A DNA stretch of 60,899 nt from Armatimonadota bacterium. Lineage in GTDB: Bacteria; Armatimonadota; UBA5829; DTJY01. A program made the position numbers and the translations under genes. The DNA lies in assembly GCA_023511795.1 (NCBI GenBank), contig JAIMAU010000013.1:1-60899 (forward strand), read 5' to 3'. The notes below the pieces were generated by a model. It ran no database searches. It saw nothing but the letters and a program-made list of their open reading frames with translations, and was not told the DNA's origin. This document shows, one piece after another, positions 17,766 to 27,422 of the stretch (the first letter of the stretch is position 1; the number at the start of each line of letters is the position of its first letter).

Positions 17766-18884
17766 CTATCTGAAAAGACCGCGCTGTTCTAACTCCGAAG
17801 TTGCCGCCGCCAGCAAATCTTTTGATTCCTCGCTCATTGCCCAATTAAGAAATTCTGTAATCCCATCCTCAAAAGAAATTTTAGGCTTATAACCCAATAG
17901 CTTTCGGGCCTTTTTCAAATCAGCATAGCAATGGCGTATATCACCAACTCTGTACTTCCCAATGACCTGGGGCTCCAACGAAGCGCCCATTACACGAATC
18001 ATTACGCGTGCAGCGTCAATTATGGAAAGCGCCGTTCCACTTCCTACATTTACAATTTGATAATCGGCATTTTCGTTGGTCATCGCTAGCATGCATGCTT
18101 GAACAACGTCGTCTACATGGACGAAATCTCTGCTTTCCAAGCCATCTTCATAAATTAAAGGTGGTTCCCCATTTTTAATACGCGATGCGAATATTGAAAT
18201 AATCCCAGTATATGGGTTTATAAGTGATTGGCCAGCACCATAAACATTAAAAAAACGCAATGCAACTACTGGGATGCTGTAAGCACGTCCTACACAGATG
18301 CAAAGTTCCTCTTGGTCTCTTTTAGAGATAGCATAAACTGAACCTGGGCGAAGCGGCTTATCCTCGTCCGTTGGCATTGGCTCTGTAGTATGACCGCAGG
18401 ATGGGCATTTAACTTCCCATTCGCCCACTGCCAACTGCTCTTCTTTTCGGAGGTCGGGATAAACTGGCCCACATAGCGGGCATAGGCTCTTGCCCTCACC
18501 ATAAACAGCTCTTGAGGAGGCAAGAACAATACGCCTGACACTTCCGCGTTCGGCTGCCAATATGTCGAGCAACTGGGCCGTGCCGCCAACATTGCAGTCA
18601 ATATATTCCTTTATTTTATACATCGATTGCCCCACGCCTGTTTGAGCTGCGAAGTGGAAAACAATTTCTACGTCCTCAAGCGCACGCCGCACTATATCAG
18701 CATTGCGAACGTCTCCGTAGATGAACTCCACTTCTTCTGGCAAAATTCGGCCAGGGTCTGGATTTTCTCCATGAACCTGGGCAGTCAGGTTGTCAAGCAC
18801 ACGAACAGTATGTGAATTGGATAGCAGTGCCTTTACCAACCGCCTACCTATAAAGCCCGCTCCTCCGGTTACCAAGACTTTCAT
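17766..18884 (-). CDS. NAD-dependent sugar epimerase with zinc-ribbon insert (dTDP-L-rhamnose 4-epimerase-like)
   Basis: 372 aa extended SDR enzyme. GGAGFIG (7-13) binds NAD; Ser123/124, Tyr184 and Lys188 (YAISK) form the catalytic set. An insert of about 45 residues carries CPLC (135-138) and CPSC (160-163), a four-Cys zinc-ribbon pattern that I recall from WbiB-type dTDP-L-rhamnose 4-epimerases making 6-deoxy-L-talose. The insert sits between the catalytic Ser and Tyr. Strong GGGAGGAG ribosome site. Supplies an activated sugar for the operon's transferases. Confidence 0.8.
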   Translation of the reverse strand: MKVLVTGGAGFIGRRLVKALLSNSHTVRVLDNLTAQVHGENPDPGRILPEEVEFIYGDVRNADIVRRALEDVEIVFHFAAQTGVGQSMYKIKEYIDCNVGGTAQLLDILAAERGSVRRIVLASSRAVYGEGKSLCPLCGPVYPDLRKEEQLAVGEWEVKCPSCGHTTEPMPTDEDKPLRPGSVYAISKRDQEELCICVGRAYSIPVVALRFFNVYGAGQSLINPYTGIISIFASRIKNGEPPLIYEDGLESRDFVHVDDVVQACMLAMTNENADYQIVNVGSGTALSIIDAARVMIRVMGASLEPQVIGKYRVGDIRHCYADLKKARKLLGYKPKISFEDGITEFLNWAMSEESKDLLAAATSELEQRGLFR

Positions 18885-18885
18885 G

Positions 18886-19746
18886 TTATATCTCCTCCCA
18901 ATAAAGCTGTCCTTCCACGTAGATTTTGTATATCTCTGAGGGCGTTGACATCAGTGCTCCTCTTTTTGTTATGAAACCAAGAAACCTCTCAGCGGTTGCA
19001 CGGCACTGTTCAATCTTGCTCGCCCTGAGAAGCACAAAACATGGCCACATTTTCCCCTCTGCTTCCATTTGTCGCCAAGTTCTCTTTAGATCCCATAAGC
19101 TATTGGCATCAAGCACCAACCCATCTTCAAAGCGCATAAGGTCTGTCATACCCAAGGGTATCTCTAGGACACGAGAATCACCAGGCGACTTTGAGTCATC
19201 ATACGAATGAAAGTATGGCTTCAACGGAGCTTCGTTCCAATTATTGTGCGAAAACTTAACATATTTCCCAACGTTGTTCATGCTTATGACCAGGCCCTGG
19301 TTTTCGGCAATCGGCGTAATCCACTCGTTCATGCCAAAGTAGCCAATCATCTGAGATTTAACGTCAAAGCCATGAGAACACAGAAGTTCGGTATGTTCAG
19401 TGATAACCCTTTCCATATGCCTCGAATAATAATAATAATAACAGCTTCCATCCGGCTCCTCTTCATGAGGATGCAAACCGACTTCTCCTCCGCCATCCTG
19501 CACTTTTTTCCACAGATTAAGATATTCGCTGTCAGTAAAAAATGGATTGCCGTAGTTTCGCCTCATAAATGGGGATGTGTGGATGAAAAATACTCCTTTT
19601 CCTCCACAAGTTTTTAGTACAAAATCGACTGTCAAAGAAACCAATCTTTGACTTTGGGCATGGTCGTAAGTGCACAATCCTTCATATGGCTGATAACCGG
19701 GGAAATCACATTCCACCGCAAGGATTACTCGCCTCTTGCCCTTCAT
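18886..19746 (-). CDS. Polysaccharide deacetylase-like (NodB-fold) protein
   Basis: 286 aa without signal peptide. VECDFPGYQ (Asp14) and GGGEVGLHPHEEEP (His92, His94) match the first two metal/catalytic motifs of CE4-like deacetylases, though the usual H-S/T-x3-H spacing is altered to HPH. A run of five tyrosines (103-107), encoded by five repeats of one codon, follows directly. It overlaps the toroid-protein gene by 4 bp (ATGA), so the two are translationally coupled. Likely removes an acyl group from a glycan intermediate on the cytoplasmic side; activity is inferred. Confidence 0.65.
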   Translation of the reverse strand: MKGKRRVILAVECDFPGYQPYEGLCTYDHAQSQRLVSLTVDFVLKTCGGKGVFFIHTSPFMRRNYGNPFFTDSEYLNLWKKVQDGGGEVGLHPHEEEPDGSCYYYYYSRHMERVITEHTELLCSHGFDVKSQMIGYFGMNEWITPIAENQGLVISMNNVGKYVKFSHNNWNEAPLKPYFHSYDDSKSPGDSRVLEIPLGMTDLMRFEDGLVLDANSLWDLKRTWRQMEAEGKMWPCFVLLRASKIEQCRATAERFLGFITKRGALMSTPSEIYKIYVEGQLYWEEI

Positions 19747-22076
19747 GAGTTTTCCTCCGCTTCAATAGGAACAACTAAAATCCGTTGCGTACAAATTCCG
19801 CCACGCTGCCATAAAGCTTTGAGTGTGACGTCGAATGCCAGGCGTCCATCCTGAAGCTCGACCGCTGATGCACCTAGACCGTAACTCCCCGGCAAAAAAC
19901 GGACTTCATAGTACCTGCCACTCTGAGTTTTCACTTTGACGGAAGTGATTGTTTCGCCAATTTTCTCACTTTCTATTAAATTAACCACCGGTGAAGGGAA
20001 TCTTAGTATTGGCATAAACACTCGCTTAACATTTGCCGTATATGTAAAGGATTTCAACGACACCACGTACTCTTCTGCCACCTGGTCAACTGAAAAAGCG
20101 AAGCCTTCCAGAGAATTTCCTGGACTTAAAAGAAGTCTGCGTACAGGACCTTCGTGTGGTACCGGTATATTATGAACGCTAGGTTTTTCTACAAGCTTCT
20201 TAAGGCGCTTGGCTACTGAGATGGGGAGCTTCTTCCATATTCTTTTCCTGATGGCGTGCGCCAGCACATTCTTCAATTTCTGTACGCGATTGCTCTTTTT
20301 GGCATTGCTATAGACTGATACCTCTGCATAAAAGCTTACTTGGGAGTCGCAACTTAAATGTGCATTATCTTTGCGGGCCTCAAGCGAAACACCAGATGCT
20401 TCAAGCATTGCCAAGCAGCCATTGATTAAAGCCCAGGTTACCATTGCCGACTCGCCACCCATGTCGGTATAGGTGCCGTCCAAACGTATTGGATATGTTT
20501 CCGAAATTCCACCAGTGCTTCTATTCTGAAATCTTAAACATTGTGCGAGTACATACTGAGCAACTTTGAACCAAAATTCGTCTCCAGTATAGCGATAAAG
20601 TCGAAGGTAAAATTCGGCAGCTAATGCGGTATTCCAAGGCGATGCGTGGGGGCTGAAAGACTCCGCCATAGGATCTATAAGACCTAATATCTCGTTTGGT
20701 CCCGGCGTCCACCAAAAATGCCAGGTAAGCAGGTAATAGCCTAGTGCTGTTGCAGTTTCAAGATAATTGCGGTCGCCAGTTACCTCGAACAAATCTAGGT
20801 TTGCATTTCCAAGTGAACAACCAGAAGTCGAGTCAGATTCATAATCTCCAGCATCCCTGAGGTCGCCATAACCTCGGAATCCGTAATATGGCGGACGAGG
20901 GTTAACTGCCTCTACAGCCCTCTTAGCTGCTTCAAGATAATGCTCATCATCAAGAAACTTATATCCTGCACATAATGTTCTTATAGCTTCGCCTGCGCCG
21001 CCGACAGCCCTGCTTTTAGGTCCTGTTAGGCATCGGCCTCGCATGCTATTGAAATCGATAAATGTTGGGACATTAAATGGAAATCCTCCATCTGGAAGTT
21101 GAATTGCTAGGAACCAGTTTAACCCAGAGCGAATCCGTTCGCATGCGTTCGATCTGCCCACTTTCATACAGTATTCGATTAGACCTCTAAGTGTATAAGC
21201 CATTCCCCCGGGCCAGCCGCAATATCCCGTACCATAGCCAGTCGTATACTTAAGCTTGCTCATGTCACCATTTGGCACAAGTGCGTTGTGCCAAACGCGC
21301 ACATCTCCTAGTTCAACTAGTCGAACAGATGCCTCATCACTTAATAACTTATCTGCTATTTTCTCCCATCTCTCGAGACGCCATTCGTCAGCGCGCGCCA
21401 ATGATGCCAGCCGACATGCTTCAAAGCTGGGATAGCTATAAATCGGATCCCCAAAATCTGAAGGCGCAAAAGTCAAAAGAGTATCCGCGTGAACACAATT
21501 TCCAGCGTCGAATGCACGGTCATAGAAACCAATTGCCATATGAATTGCATCCGATAGGTCTTTTAGTCGGGGTTCATTGCGTAAGTGCCTAGAAATGTAC
21601 CGGCGGACTAATTCCATCCAGCTATCAGCGCTAATTTCTTGCACGGGAGGAACCTGTGCATTGGATATAAAATCTTCTTCCCTCTCCCATGGACCAACAA
21701 ATCCTCTCGATTTGCTTCTTAATAAATGCTTTACATCATTTCTGTACTCGAAGGTAACATCGTCTTCCGTTGAGGATACGCACAGCGACAATGGACGCCC
21801 CTCGCTTAAAGGCTCAAAAACCAGACCGATTGCTCCTTTTTCATATTGAAAGATTGCCATGGGGAGGTTTGCATAGATAGTCGAGCGATATGTCCGAGAG
21901 TTTTCGACGGCGTTATAAATCCTAAAATAGGCATAATTTTCACCAGAGTAGCCCTTTGCCGAATAAGTAGATGATGTGTTAGGGAGAAGTGAGGTGTCAT
22001 ACCACATTCCACCAACTAAGCTGTATACTGGCTTTGATGGAAGCAATCTTTTGTAAATTGAGGACTTTGCCGACAT
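19743..22076 (-). CDS. Alpha/alpha-toroid protein (possible glycan epimerase/hydrolase)
   Basis: 777 aa, no signal peptide. A middle region (about 170-560) has the repeating aromatic helical pairs of a six-hairpin (alpha/alpha) toroid: GYCGWPGGMAYTLRGLIEYC, QLPDGGFPFNV, SPWNTALAAEFYLRLYRYTG, RSTGGISETYP. This fold occurs in D-glucuronyl C5-epimerases, unsaturated glucuronyl hydrolases and lyases. A basic amphipathic linker (about 600-635) precedes a C-terminal beta domain (about 640-777). I cannot assign the reaction. Coupled with the deacetylase downstream (4-bp overlap), it resembles glycan tailoring pairs; a C5-epimerase-like role is a guess. Confidence 0.6.
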   Translation of the reverse strand: MSAKSSIYKRLLPSKPVYSLVGGMWYDTSLLPNTSSTYSAKGYSGENYAYFRIYNAVENSRTYRSTIYANLPMAIFQYEKGAIGLVFEPLSEGRPLSLCVSSTEDDVTFEYRNDVKHLLRSKSRGFVGPWEREEDFISNAQVPPVQEISADSWMELVRRYISRHLRNEPRLKDLSDAIHMAIGFYDRAFDAGNCVHADTLLTFAPSDFGDPIYSYPSFEACRLASLARADEWRLERWEKIADKLLSDEASVRLVELGDVRVWHNALVPNGDMSKLKYTTGYGTGYCGWPGGMAYTLRGLIEYCMKVGRSNACERIRSGLNWFLAIQLPDGGFPFNVPTFIDFNSMRGRCLTGPKSRAVGGAGEAIRTLCAGYKFLDDEHYLEAAKRAVEAVNPRPPYYGFRGYGDLRDAGDYESDSTSGCSLGNANLDLFEVTGDRNYLETATALGYYLLTWHFWWTPGPNEILGLIDPMAESFSPHASPWNTALAAEFYLRLYRYTGDEFWFKVAQYVLAQCLRFQNRSTGGISETYPIRLDGTYTDMGGESAMVTWALINGCLAMLEASGVSLEARKDNAHLSCDSQVSFYAEVSVYSNAKKSNRVQKLKNVLAHAIRKRIWKKLPISVAKRLKKLVEKPSVHNIPVPHEGPVRRLLLSPGNSLEGFAFSVDQVAEEYVVSLKSFTYTANVKRVFMPILRFPSPVVNLIESEKIGETITSVKVKTQSGRYYEVRFLPGSYGLGASAVELQDGRLAFDVTLKALWQRGGICTQRILVVPIEAEENS

Positions 22077-22088
22077 AGTTTTCCTTAT

Positions 22089-23273
22089 TTAACCAAGTAC
22101 TTGATCGAACAGCCTAGCTGTTTTCTCACGCATTATTGCACTGTCTAGCACTTCGGTTGCTCGGCATCTAGCACGTCTGCCGTATTCTTCGCGTTTTCTT
22201 TCGTCAAGTATGAGTTCTTTTAGGTTTTTGTATAGCCCTTGATAGTCTGCAGGCGCAAAGTACAATGCGTCACCCCCCATTAACTCTGGAAGGCCTCCTG
22301 TGTATGAGAGCAATAGAGGCCTACCACATGCAGCAGCTTCATGTGTTACGTTTGATGTTTGTTCATACGCTTGAAATATTGGAATACTTGGGACTACCAC
22401 TATATCAGCGCACTGATATAACTGAGGTATTTTTTCAAAAGGAATACGCTCGTGAATCACCACTCTGTCAGCAATTCCCAGGTATTCAGCTCGCTTTTTG
22501 AAGTCCTTTCCTCCACGCGCTACTACAATGAGCTTTATAGGGAAATCGCGAACTTCTGAATCCATTTCTAAAAGCTTGGCGGCATATAGATAGGTCAAAG
22601 CTCCCTTCTGCCAACCAAAGTGGCCTATAAAAAGCACCGCAATGTCATTTTCTGATAAGCCGAGAATTCTCAGCATATCTTCGTTTTTTGGGGCAGGATA
22701 AAACTTCTTAGTATTTACACCGTGATAAATAACATGAATCTTTTCTTCTGGTATTCCTTCCATTAGAAGACAAGTTTTAACTTGGTGCAAAACCGCAACT
22801 ATTGCATCTGCTTCATGCAGGACGGCAAGCCGCTCTGCTCTGCGCGTTTCGCTGTGATGGAAAAACCTGAGCGGCACGTTTTCAAAGTCGGAAACTACCA
22901 CTTTTACCCCAGTTTTGCGCTTCATTTGAATGCACTGATATGCGAACTTCATAGCCGATCCTGCAGGATAAAGAATTCCAATGTCGGACATTGCTTTTTC
23001 AAAGCCGAAAAAATACTGCTGAGTTTCCCATGGAATCCTGTGCCGCAGTTTAGGCATGTGGCGAAGAATATCTCTCAGCGTCAATATCCTTCTGTGCTCT
23101 TGTTTAATGTCGCTTTCTCCAATATCACATCTTTTGGAACCAACTGCAATTATTTCATAATTTGGATCAAACTCTTCATATAAACTAGATACTCGCGCAT
23201 GGCATAGTGCGCCCATAATCAAAGCGACCTTCACAGGTGAACGGTTCTTTTGTGACGAAGCTAATAATTCCAT
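22089..23273 (-). CDS. Glycosyltransferase family 4
   Basis: 394 aa GT-B enzyme starting at ATG 23273 with GGAG 7 nt upstream; the in-frame TTG at 23279 would place the site too close and overlap the flippase gene. Donor-site EX7E is intact (EQTSNVTHE), followed by AAACGRPLLLSYTGGLPELM. First transferase encoded after the flippase, 2 bp behind its stop. Confidence 0.83.
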   Translation of the reverse strand: MELLASSQKNRSPVKVALIMGALCHARVSSLYEEFDPNYEIIAVGSKRCDIGESDIKQEHRRILTLRDILRHMPKLRHRIPWETQQYFFGFEKAMSDIGILYPAGSAMKFAYQCIQMKRKTGVKVVVSDFENVPLRFFHHSETRRAERLAVLHEADAIVAVLHQVKTCLLMEGIPEEKIHVIYHGVNTKKFYPAPKNEDMLRILGLSENDIAVLFIGHFGWQKGALTYLYAAKLLEMDSEVRDFPIKLIVVARGGKDFKKRAEYLGIADRVVIHERIPFEKIPQLYQCADIVVVPSIPIFQAYEQTSNVTHEAAACGRPLLLSYTGGLPELMGGDALYFAPADYQGLYKNLKELILDERKREEYGRRARCRATEVLDSAIMREKTARLFDQVLG

Positions 23274-23275
23274 CT

Positions 23276-24733
23276 TCAATCTCCTTTGACACTTAGACCT
23301 GGGCGGATAAAACTCATAGCAACTTTACGTAGTATTTTAACGTCCTCGCTATCTAGAACCCTAAAAAGCTGAATAGCGCCAATGTAGACTACAACTGCGC
23401 CGCCAGTGGCCACGAATATTCCAAACCTTCGCAGGAAAAGGATTGCCACAGCCATCACTGCTGTTGCTAGTGCTGGCTTGCCAAACAGCTTTATCGGGTT
23501 GAAGCGTTCAGGACCGCTGAAGGCAATTAAATAGCACAATATGTAATGTACATTTTCAGCAACTACCTTCGATACAGCCGCACCTTTATAATCATATTTG
23601 GGGATTAGATAGACAGCCAGACCAACAGCTAAAATTGCTCGCACTACAACAGGGGGGAATAACTTAAGCTGAGCATTACGAGCCGCTACCGATTGCTGAC
23701 CTGGAAGAATTGGGAACGCGAAAACTCTGCTCCACATGAGAATGGCAAGTGCCGTCCCTGATTCGGCGAACTTTTTACCATAAAGACCTACCATAAGAGG
23801 ATTACTTAAAAGTAGAATGCCAACGGTAAACGGAAACCCAAAGACCGTCATGTACTTTGTAGCTTTTTCCAGTGCCTTAGCATGTTCCTCTTTGGAGGTT
23901 TGAAACCTTCTAGATAAAATTGGAAACAGCGCAATGCTGGCGTTATATGCAATCATTGTAACAATTTCGACCATTCGCCAGGCAGCGCCGTATATTCCAA
24001 CAGTTCCTATATCTTTATAGTATTCTAATATTACATAATCTGCCCTATCAAACAAACTAGCAAATAAGCTTGTTATAAGAAAGGTTGAACCAGTCGCCAA
24101 TAAATACTTGGTAGTAGCTAGCTTCGGCTTCCATGTACCACCTGCAAGCCTTGATATGACCCGAAGATGCAGTATGAGCGCTAGAATCAAAATTCCTACT
24201 GTTACCCATGCGACAGCTAGAATGTCATATTTTAGGGTGACTAGAAGAATAACTAAGCTAACCCTTATGAGGTTTGTTACAACAGAAATAACTGCCGAAG
24301 CATCTTGACGCTCAATTCCAATAAGAACCGCCCGACAGCTTGCATTAAAACTCTCCGTAATTACCGTTGTGCATAGCAAGTATCCAACAGCAAGCTGAAG
24401 CCCAGAATAATTCCTAAGCTTAAGATACAAAACAATGCCCAGATAGGCAATGGTGGAAGTAAATACCTTAATAAGGAAACCGCTTATTAAGTACTCCGAA
24501 GCTCTTGTCCTCTCTTTGGCCGTTTCTCGCGAAATAACATTGTCAACGCCAACATTTGCAACTGCAACAACAAGTCCGCAGAGCCCAAGTGCCCAATTGT
24601 ATATGCCGAACTGTTCCTTGCCAAGCATTCGCGCAACATATACGCTTGAGGCAAGGCCTACCAGCAAATTTGCTAACTGAGCCGTTATGCTTGCAAAGGA
24701 GTTCTTTACTGCACTTCTTGCGTCGTTACTCAC
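23276..24733 (-). CDS. wzx: Lipid-linked repeat-unit flippase (Wzx/MOP superfamily)
   Basis: 485 aa integral membrane protein with about 14 hydrophobic helices and the N-terminal signature of Wzx/RfbX exporters (KNSFASITAQLANLLVGLAS, YVARMLGKEQFGIYNWAL). It should flip undecaprenyl-linked oligosaccharides from the inner to the outer leaflet for polymerisation. GTG start with AGG upstream. A 136-bp gap separates it from the polymerase gene; I see no clear promoter or hairpin there. Confidence 0.88.
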   Translation of the reverse strand: MSNDARSAVKNSFASITAQLANLLVGLASSVYVARMLGKEQFGIYNWALGLCGLVVAVANVGVDNVISRETAKERTRASEYLISGFLIKVFTSTIAYLGIVLYLKLRNYSGLQLAVGYLLCTTVITESFNASCRAVLIGIERQDASAVISVVTNLIRVSLVILLVTLKYDILAVAWVTVGILILALILHLRVISRLAGGTWKPKLATTKYLLATGSTFLITSLFASLFDRADYVILEYYKDIGTVGIYGAAWRMVEIVTMIAYNASIALFPILSRRFQTSKEEHAKALEKATKYMTVFGFPFTVGILLLSNPLMVGLYGKKFAESGTALAILMWSRVFAFPILPGQQSVAARNAQLKLFPPVVVRAILAVGLAVYLIPKYDYKGAAVSKVVAENVHYILCYLIAFSGPERFNPIKLFGKPALATAVMAVAILFLRRFGIFVATGGAVVVYIGAIQLFRVLDSEDVKILRKVAMSFIRPGLSVKGD

Positions 24734-24869
24734 AGTTTACCTAAGCTTAATCTTATGAACTCTGCATCCCGACTTTGTTCAAACAATACATGGGCAACAT
24801 CGGATAGCAATTTAATTTCAGCATTATGATTGAAACACATATTCAAAGTTTCCAAAAGCTTGCAAAACG

Positions 24870-26660
24870 TTAAGAGATTGTAGGGTTAACTAGCGGACGA
24901 CGTGGCATTGGCAGTTTCTGCGCCGTTTGAAGAGCAAAAGCTTCAGCTTTAGCACGTTCCAATTTTAACATGACATCAATAATACCCCATGAAAGCGCCA
25001 CGGAAAGCATTTGTGGCGGCTCGTGCAGTATATGCATACCTATGTTAGCCCGAATAAGAAATCCTAAATAAGCTATGCCAAGTCCCAACGCCCATGCCTT
25101 ATAGTACGGATTCTTTAGGCGTCTATAGGCACTAAAAGCGCGAACGAAAAAGGCTATGCTTAGCCAGATAAAGCTTCCAAGTCCAAAAGCACCGTAAACG
25201 AGCCAAAGTTCCAGATAGCTATTGTGAAGAGCGGAGTGTTCAACCAGTAGTTTTTGACCGCTCTTAAGCCTGATTTCATCATAATAGAAAGGCTTGCCCG
25301 GTCCAACGCCGAAGATTGGGTTTCTGAGTATCTGCGGCCATGTTCTTCGTACTTCCTCGCGGCGGTTTTCAAAGGAGGCTGACTCAAATGCTTCCTTGTT
25401 TATGAGTGACTGAAATCTGCGCACCATGGCAGACCCAAATTCACTGCCTGCGGCTGACATCAAGTTTCCAACTATAAAACTAAGTAAAATTGAACTTACC
25501 AGTAAAATCGCAGTGATGCCAATCAAGCGTCCCCTAATGCCTCGGCCGGCAAGAATAATTAGCAATATTGAACATACGGCGGCTGTAAACCAATAATTTC
25601 TTGTAAAGCTGAATGCCAATCCAATAAGCATGCATAAAAAAGCAATTCCATATATTAAGGCAGATTTCCCCTTCTGGCATGCGGTAAGATAAAGCACTGG
25701 AATGAATATCATTTGTGACAAAGAAAGGCCTGGTGGTAGCGAACGTGCAACTTCTTGTTCCTCAGGACTGAGTGGATTAACGAATTTTGGCGACCATTCT
25801 GTCCCAAAGAAAACGCGGTGCGAGGTGCCCAAGGCGGCTTGGACCACCATCAGTATTGAAACAATTACGCTCATTACGACTGCTGATTTGAGAACAATTT
25901 TTAGCTCACGTTCAGTCTGAAGCCCGAATGCTATTACGAAAAAGAATAGGTAGAAGAACAGGGGCCGGCATGTGTTATACACTGTTTTGAAGTCAAACCA
26001 GCCCCTAGGATTCTGCAAATAATTAAAATAGCTATTAGCCATTGAAACGAGTATTGAGATGTAAAACACTACCAATGGCAAAGTAATGGGACTTCGCGGA
26101 AATATTGAATTGCGATTTGCAAGAAATCGCACTGTGCCCACAGCAATGAGAGTAATCAATAAAGTCTCAGCACCCCACGGACCGAAACCTCCGATAGTAA
26201 TTACTTTAGGGAACACGCTTGCGTAGAAAATTGTTGCCACCATTATTAAAAGCAGAACAATTCCTACTTCAATCCGCCGCCAAATAATACCCATCAAACA
26301 ACTGGCTAAAAAAACTGCCACAACTTTTGTTGGCGATAGAGAAAGTATCGAATGAGCTAATAGAGACGCGGAGGCAACAGCCAAAACCCACGGGAAGATA
26401 AGCTTGAAGATAGAAAAGATGTATTGAGCCGCTGGCCTAACAAATCGCTTATGGATCCTGCGCAGGGATTGGTAGAATATTCGCCACGACGTTATAGGAT
26501 GTCGCACAACGAAGTATACAGCGGCGCCTGCAATCTTGGCTGACCGAACTGGATGCCTTAGGATCGCATAGAGTCCCTTAGCCGTATATCCAATCGGCAG
26601 AAGTACAACTCTCAAAAACGCATACAAAGTTTTTAGAAATGCCAAGAATCGTTTAGCCAT
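24870..26660 (-). CDS. O-antigen ligase/Wzy-like polymerase
   Basis: 596 aa polytopic membrane protein. A basic, amphipathic N-terminal stretch (about 90 residues) precedes about 12 membrane helices and a large periplasmic loop containing RTWPQILRNPIFGVGPGKPF and HSALHNSYLELWLVYGAFG, the Wzy_C (O-antigen ligase) signature. It probably polymerises or ligates the flipped repeat units at the periplasmic face, and forms a Wzy-type pathway with the flippase and the Wzc-like protein. The 124 bp upstream, to EpsI, are AT-rich without a clear signal; the ribosome site is weak. Confidence 0.85.
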   Translation of the reverse strand: MAKRFLAFLKTLYAFLRVVLLPIGYTAKGLYAILRHPVRSAKIAGAAVYFVVRHPITSWRIFYQSLRRIHKRFVRPAAQYIFSIFKLIFPWVLAVASASLLAHSILSLSPTKVVAVFLASCLMGIIWRRIEVGIVLLLIMVATIFYASVFPKVITIGGFGPWGAETLLITLIAVGTVRFLANRNSIFPRSPITLPLVVFYISILVSMANSYFNYLQNPRGWFDFKTVYNTCRPLFFYLFFFVIAFGLQTERELKIVLKSAVVMSVIVSILMVVQAALGTSHRVFFGTEWSPKFVNPLSPEEQEVARSLPPGLSLSQMIFIPVLYLTACQKGKSALIYGIAFLCMLIGLAFSFTRNYWFTAAVCSILLIILAGRGIRGRLIGITAILLVSSILLSFIVGNLMSAAGSEFGSAMVRRFQSLINKEAFESASFENRREEVRRTWPQILRNPIFGVGPGKPFYYDEIRLKSGQKLLVEHSALHNSYLELWLVYGAFGLGSFIWLSIAFFVRAFSAYRRLKNPYYKAWALGLGIAYLGFLIRANIGMHILHEPPQMLSVALSWGIIDVMLKLERAKAEAFALQTAQKLPMPRRPLVNPTIS

Positions 26661-26783
26661 AGCGCAAAGTCAATTGTAATATTGGAGAAGGAAATTAATA
26701 TTATTTCCGCAAGAACTTTAGGTGCCAGGTTGATTATACTAAGTATCCTTATAAAGCAATGAATTGATTAGACAAACACTTAT

Positions 26784-27422
26784 TTATTTTTTCAGCTCCT
26801 CCTGCACATACGGAAAAAGCAATCCTGCCAATTCCTTCACTTTTTTCAGGGTTGTTGCGTCGTCAGACTGAACCATCGATGTGAATCTTACTAGTGCAGA
26901 AGGTTCAATTTTACGTCTTAATATACGATAAAGATATAATTGTGTTTTGTGAGTGCCTAGGAATGTAGAAGTCATTCCTCTTGTGCTGAACCAATATACT
27001 CCAGCGGACTTCCCGACGTACTCATTTTCCATCACGAAGTACTTTGCCGTTATCGAAGTGCCAGAATTTACTGGAATTTTAGTGTCGCCTTCGTCCAATA
27101 TCGTCCATCCCGAACCCTGCAGGCACATTTCAGGTTGGTGAAAGATTCCTAAAGCTGTGCCATAGACGATTGCAATGCTTACTATGTTGCCATCCCTGTC
27201 AGTGTAATCCCGCCATAACAAACTGCTACCTGGAAGCTGTTTTTTAACTTCCTCATCAAATTGACGGTCAACGCCAGTCCAAGAGCCTATAGTTTTAGGT
27301 ATTCCCTCAAAAGAAGTAACTACTCTGCCTTCATGAGCAAAAGGTTTTACCAGGCGAGCAGCAGCGAGCAAAATGGCGAAAAAAATAACTAGGAATATAA
27401 CATTTGACTGTATTTTCGACAA
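26784..27422 (-). CDS. epsI: Exosortase-associated protein EpsI
   Basis: About 212 aa: one N-terminal membrane helix and a periplasmic EpsI domain (DUF3485). The family motif HQPEMCL is present (His98 to Leu104, counted from GTG 27431), as are WTGVDRQFD and YWFSTRG. It overlaps the exosortase gene. The longest frame starts at GTG 27431 with no ribosome site; TTG 27422 has GAGGTG 6 nt upstream, so I prefer it. EpsI occurs fused to or next to exosortases; its role is thought to be in the linked polysaccharide or sorting process but is not established. Confidence 0.88.
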   Translation of the reverse strand: MSKIQSNVIFLVIFFAILLAAARLVKPFAHEGRVVTSFEGIPKTIGSWTGVDRQFDEEVKKQLPGSSLLWRDYTDRDGNIVSIAIVYGTALGIFHQPEMCLQGSGWTILDEGDTKIPVNSGTSITAKYFVMENEYVGKSAGVYWFSTRGMTSTFLGTHKTQLYLYRILRRKIEPSALVRFTSMVQSDDATTLKKVKELAGLLFPYVQEELKK

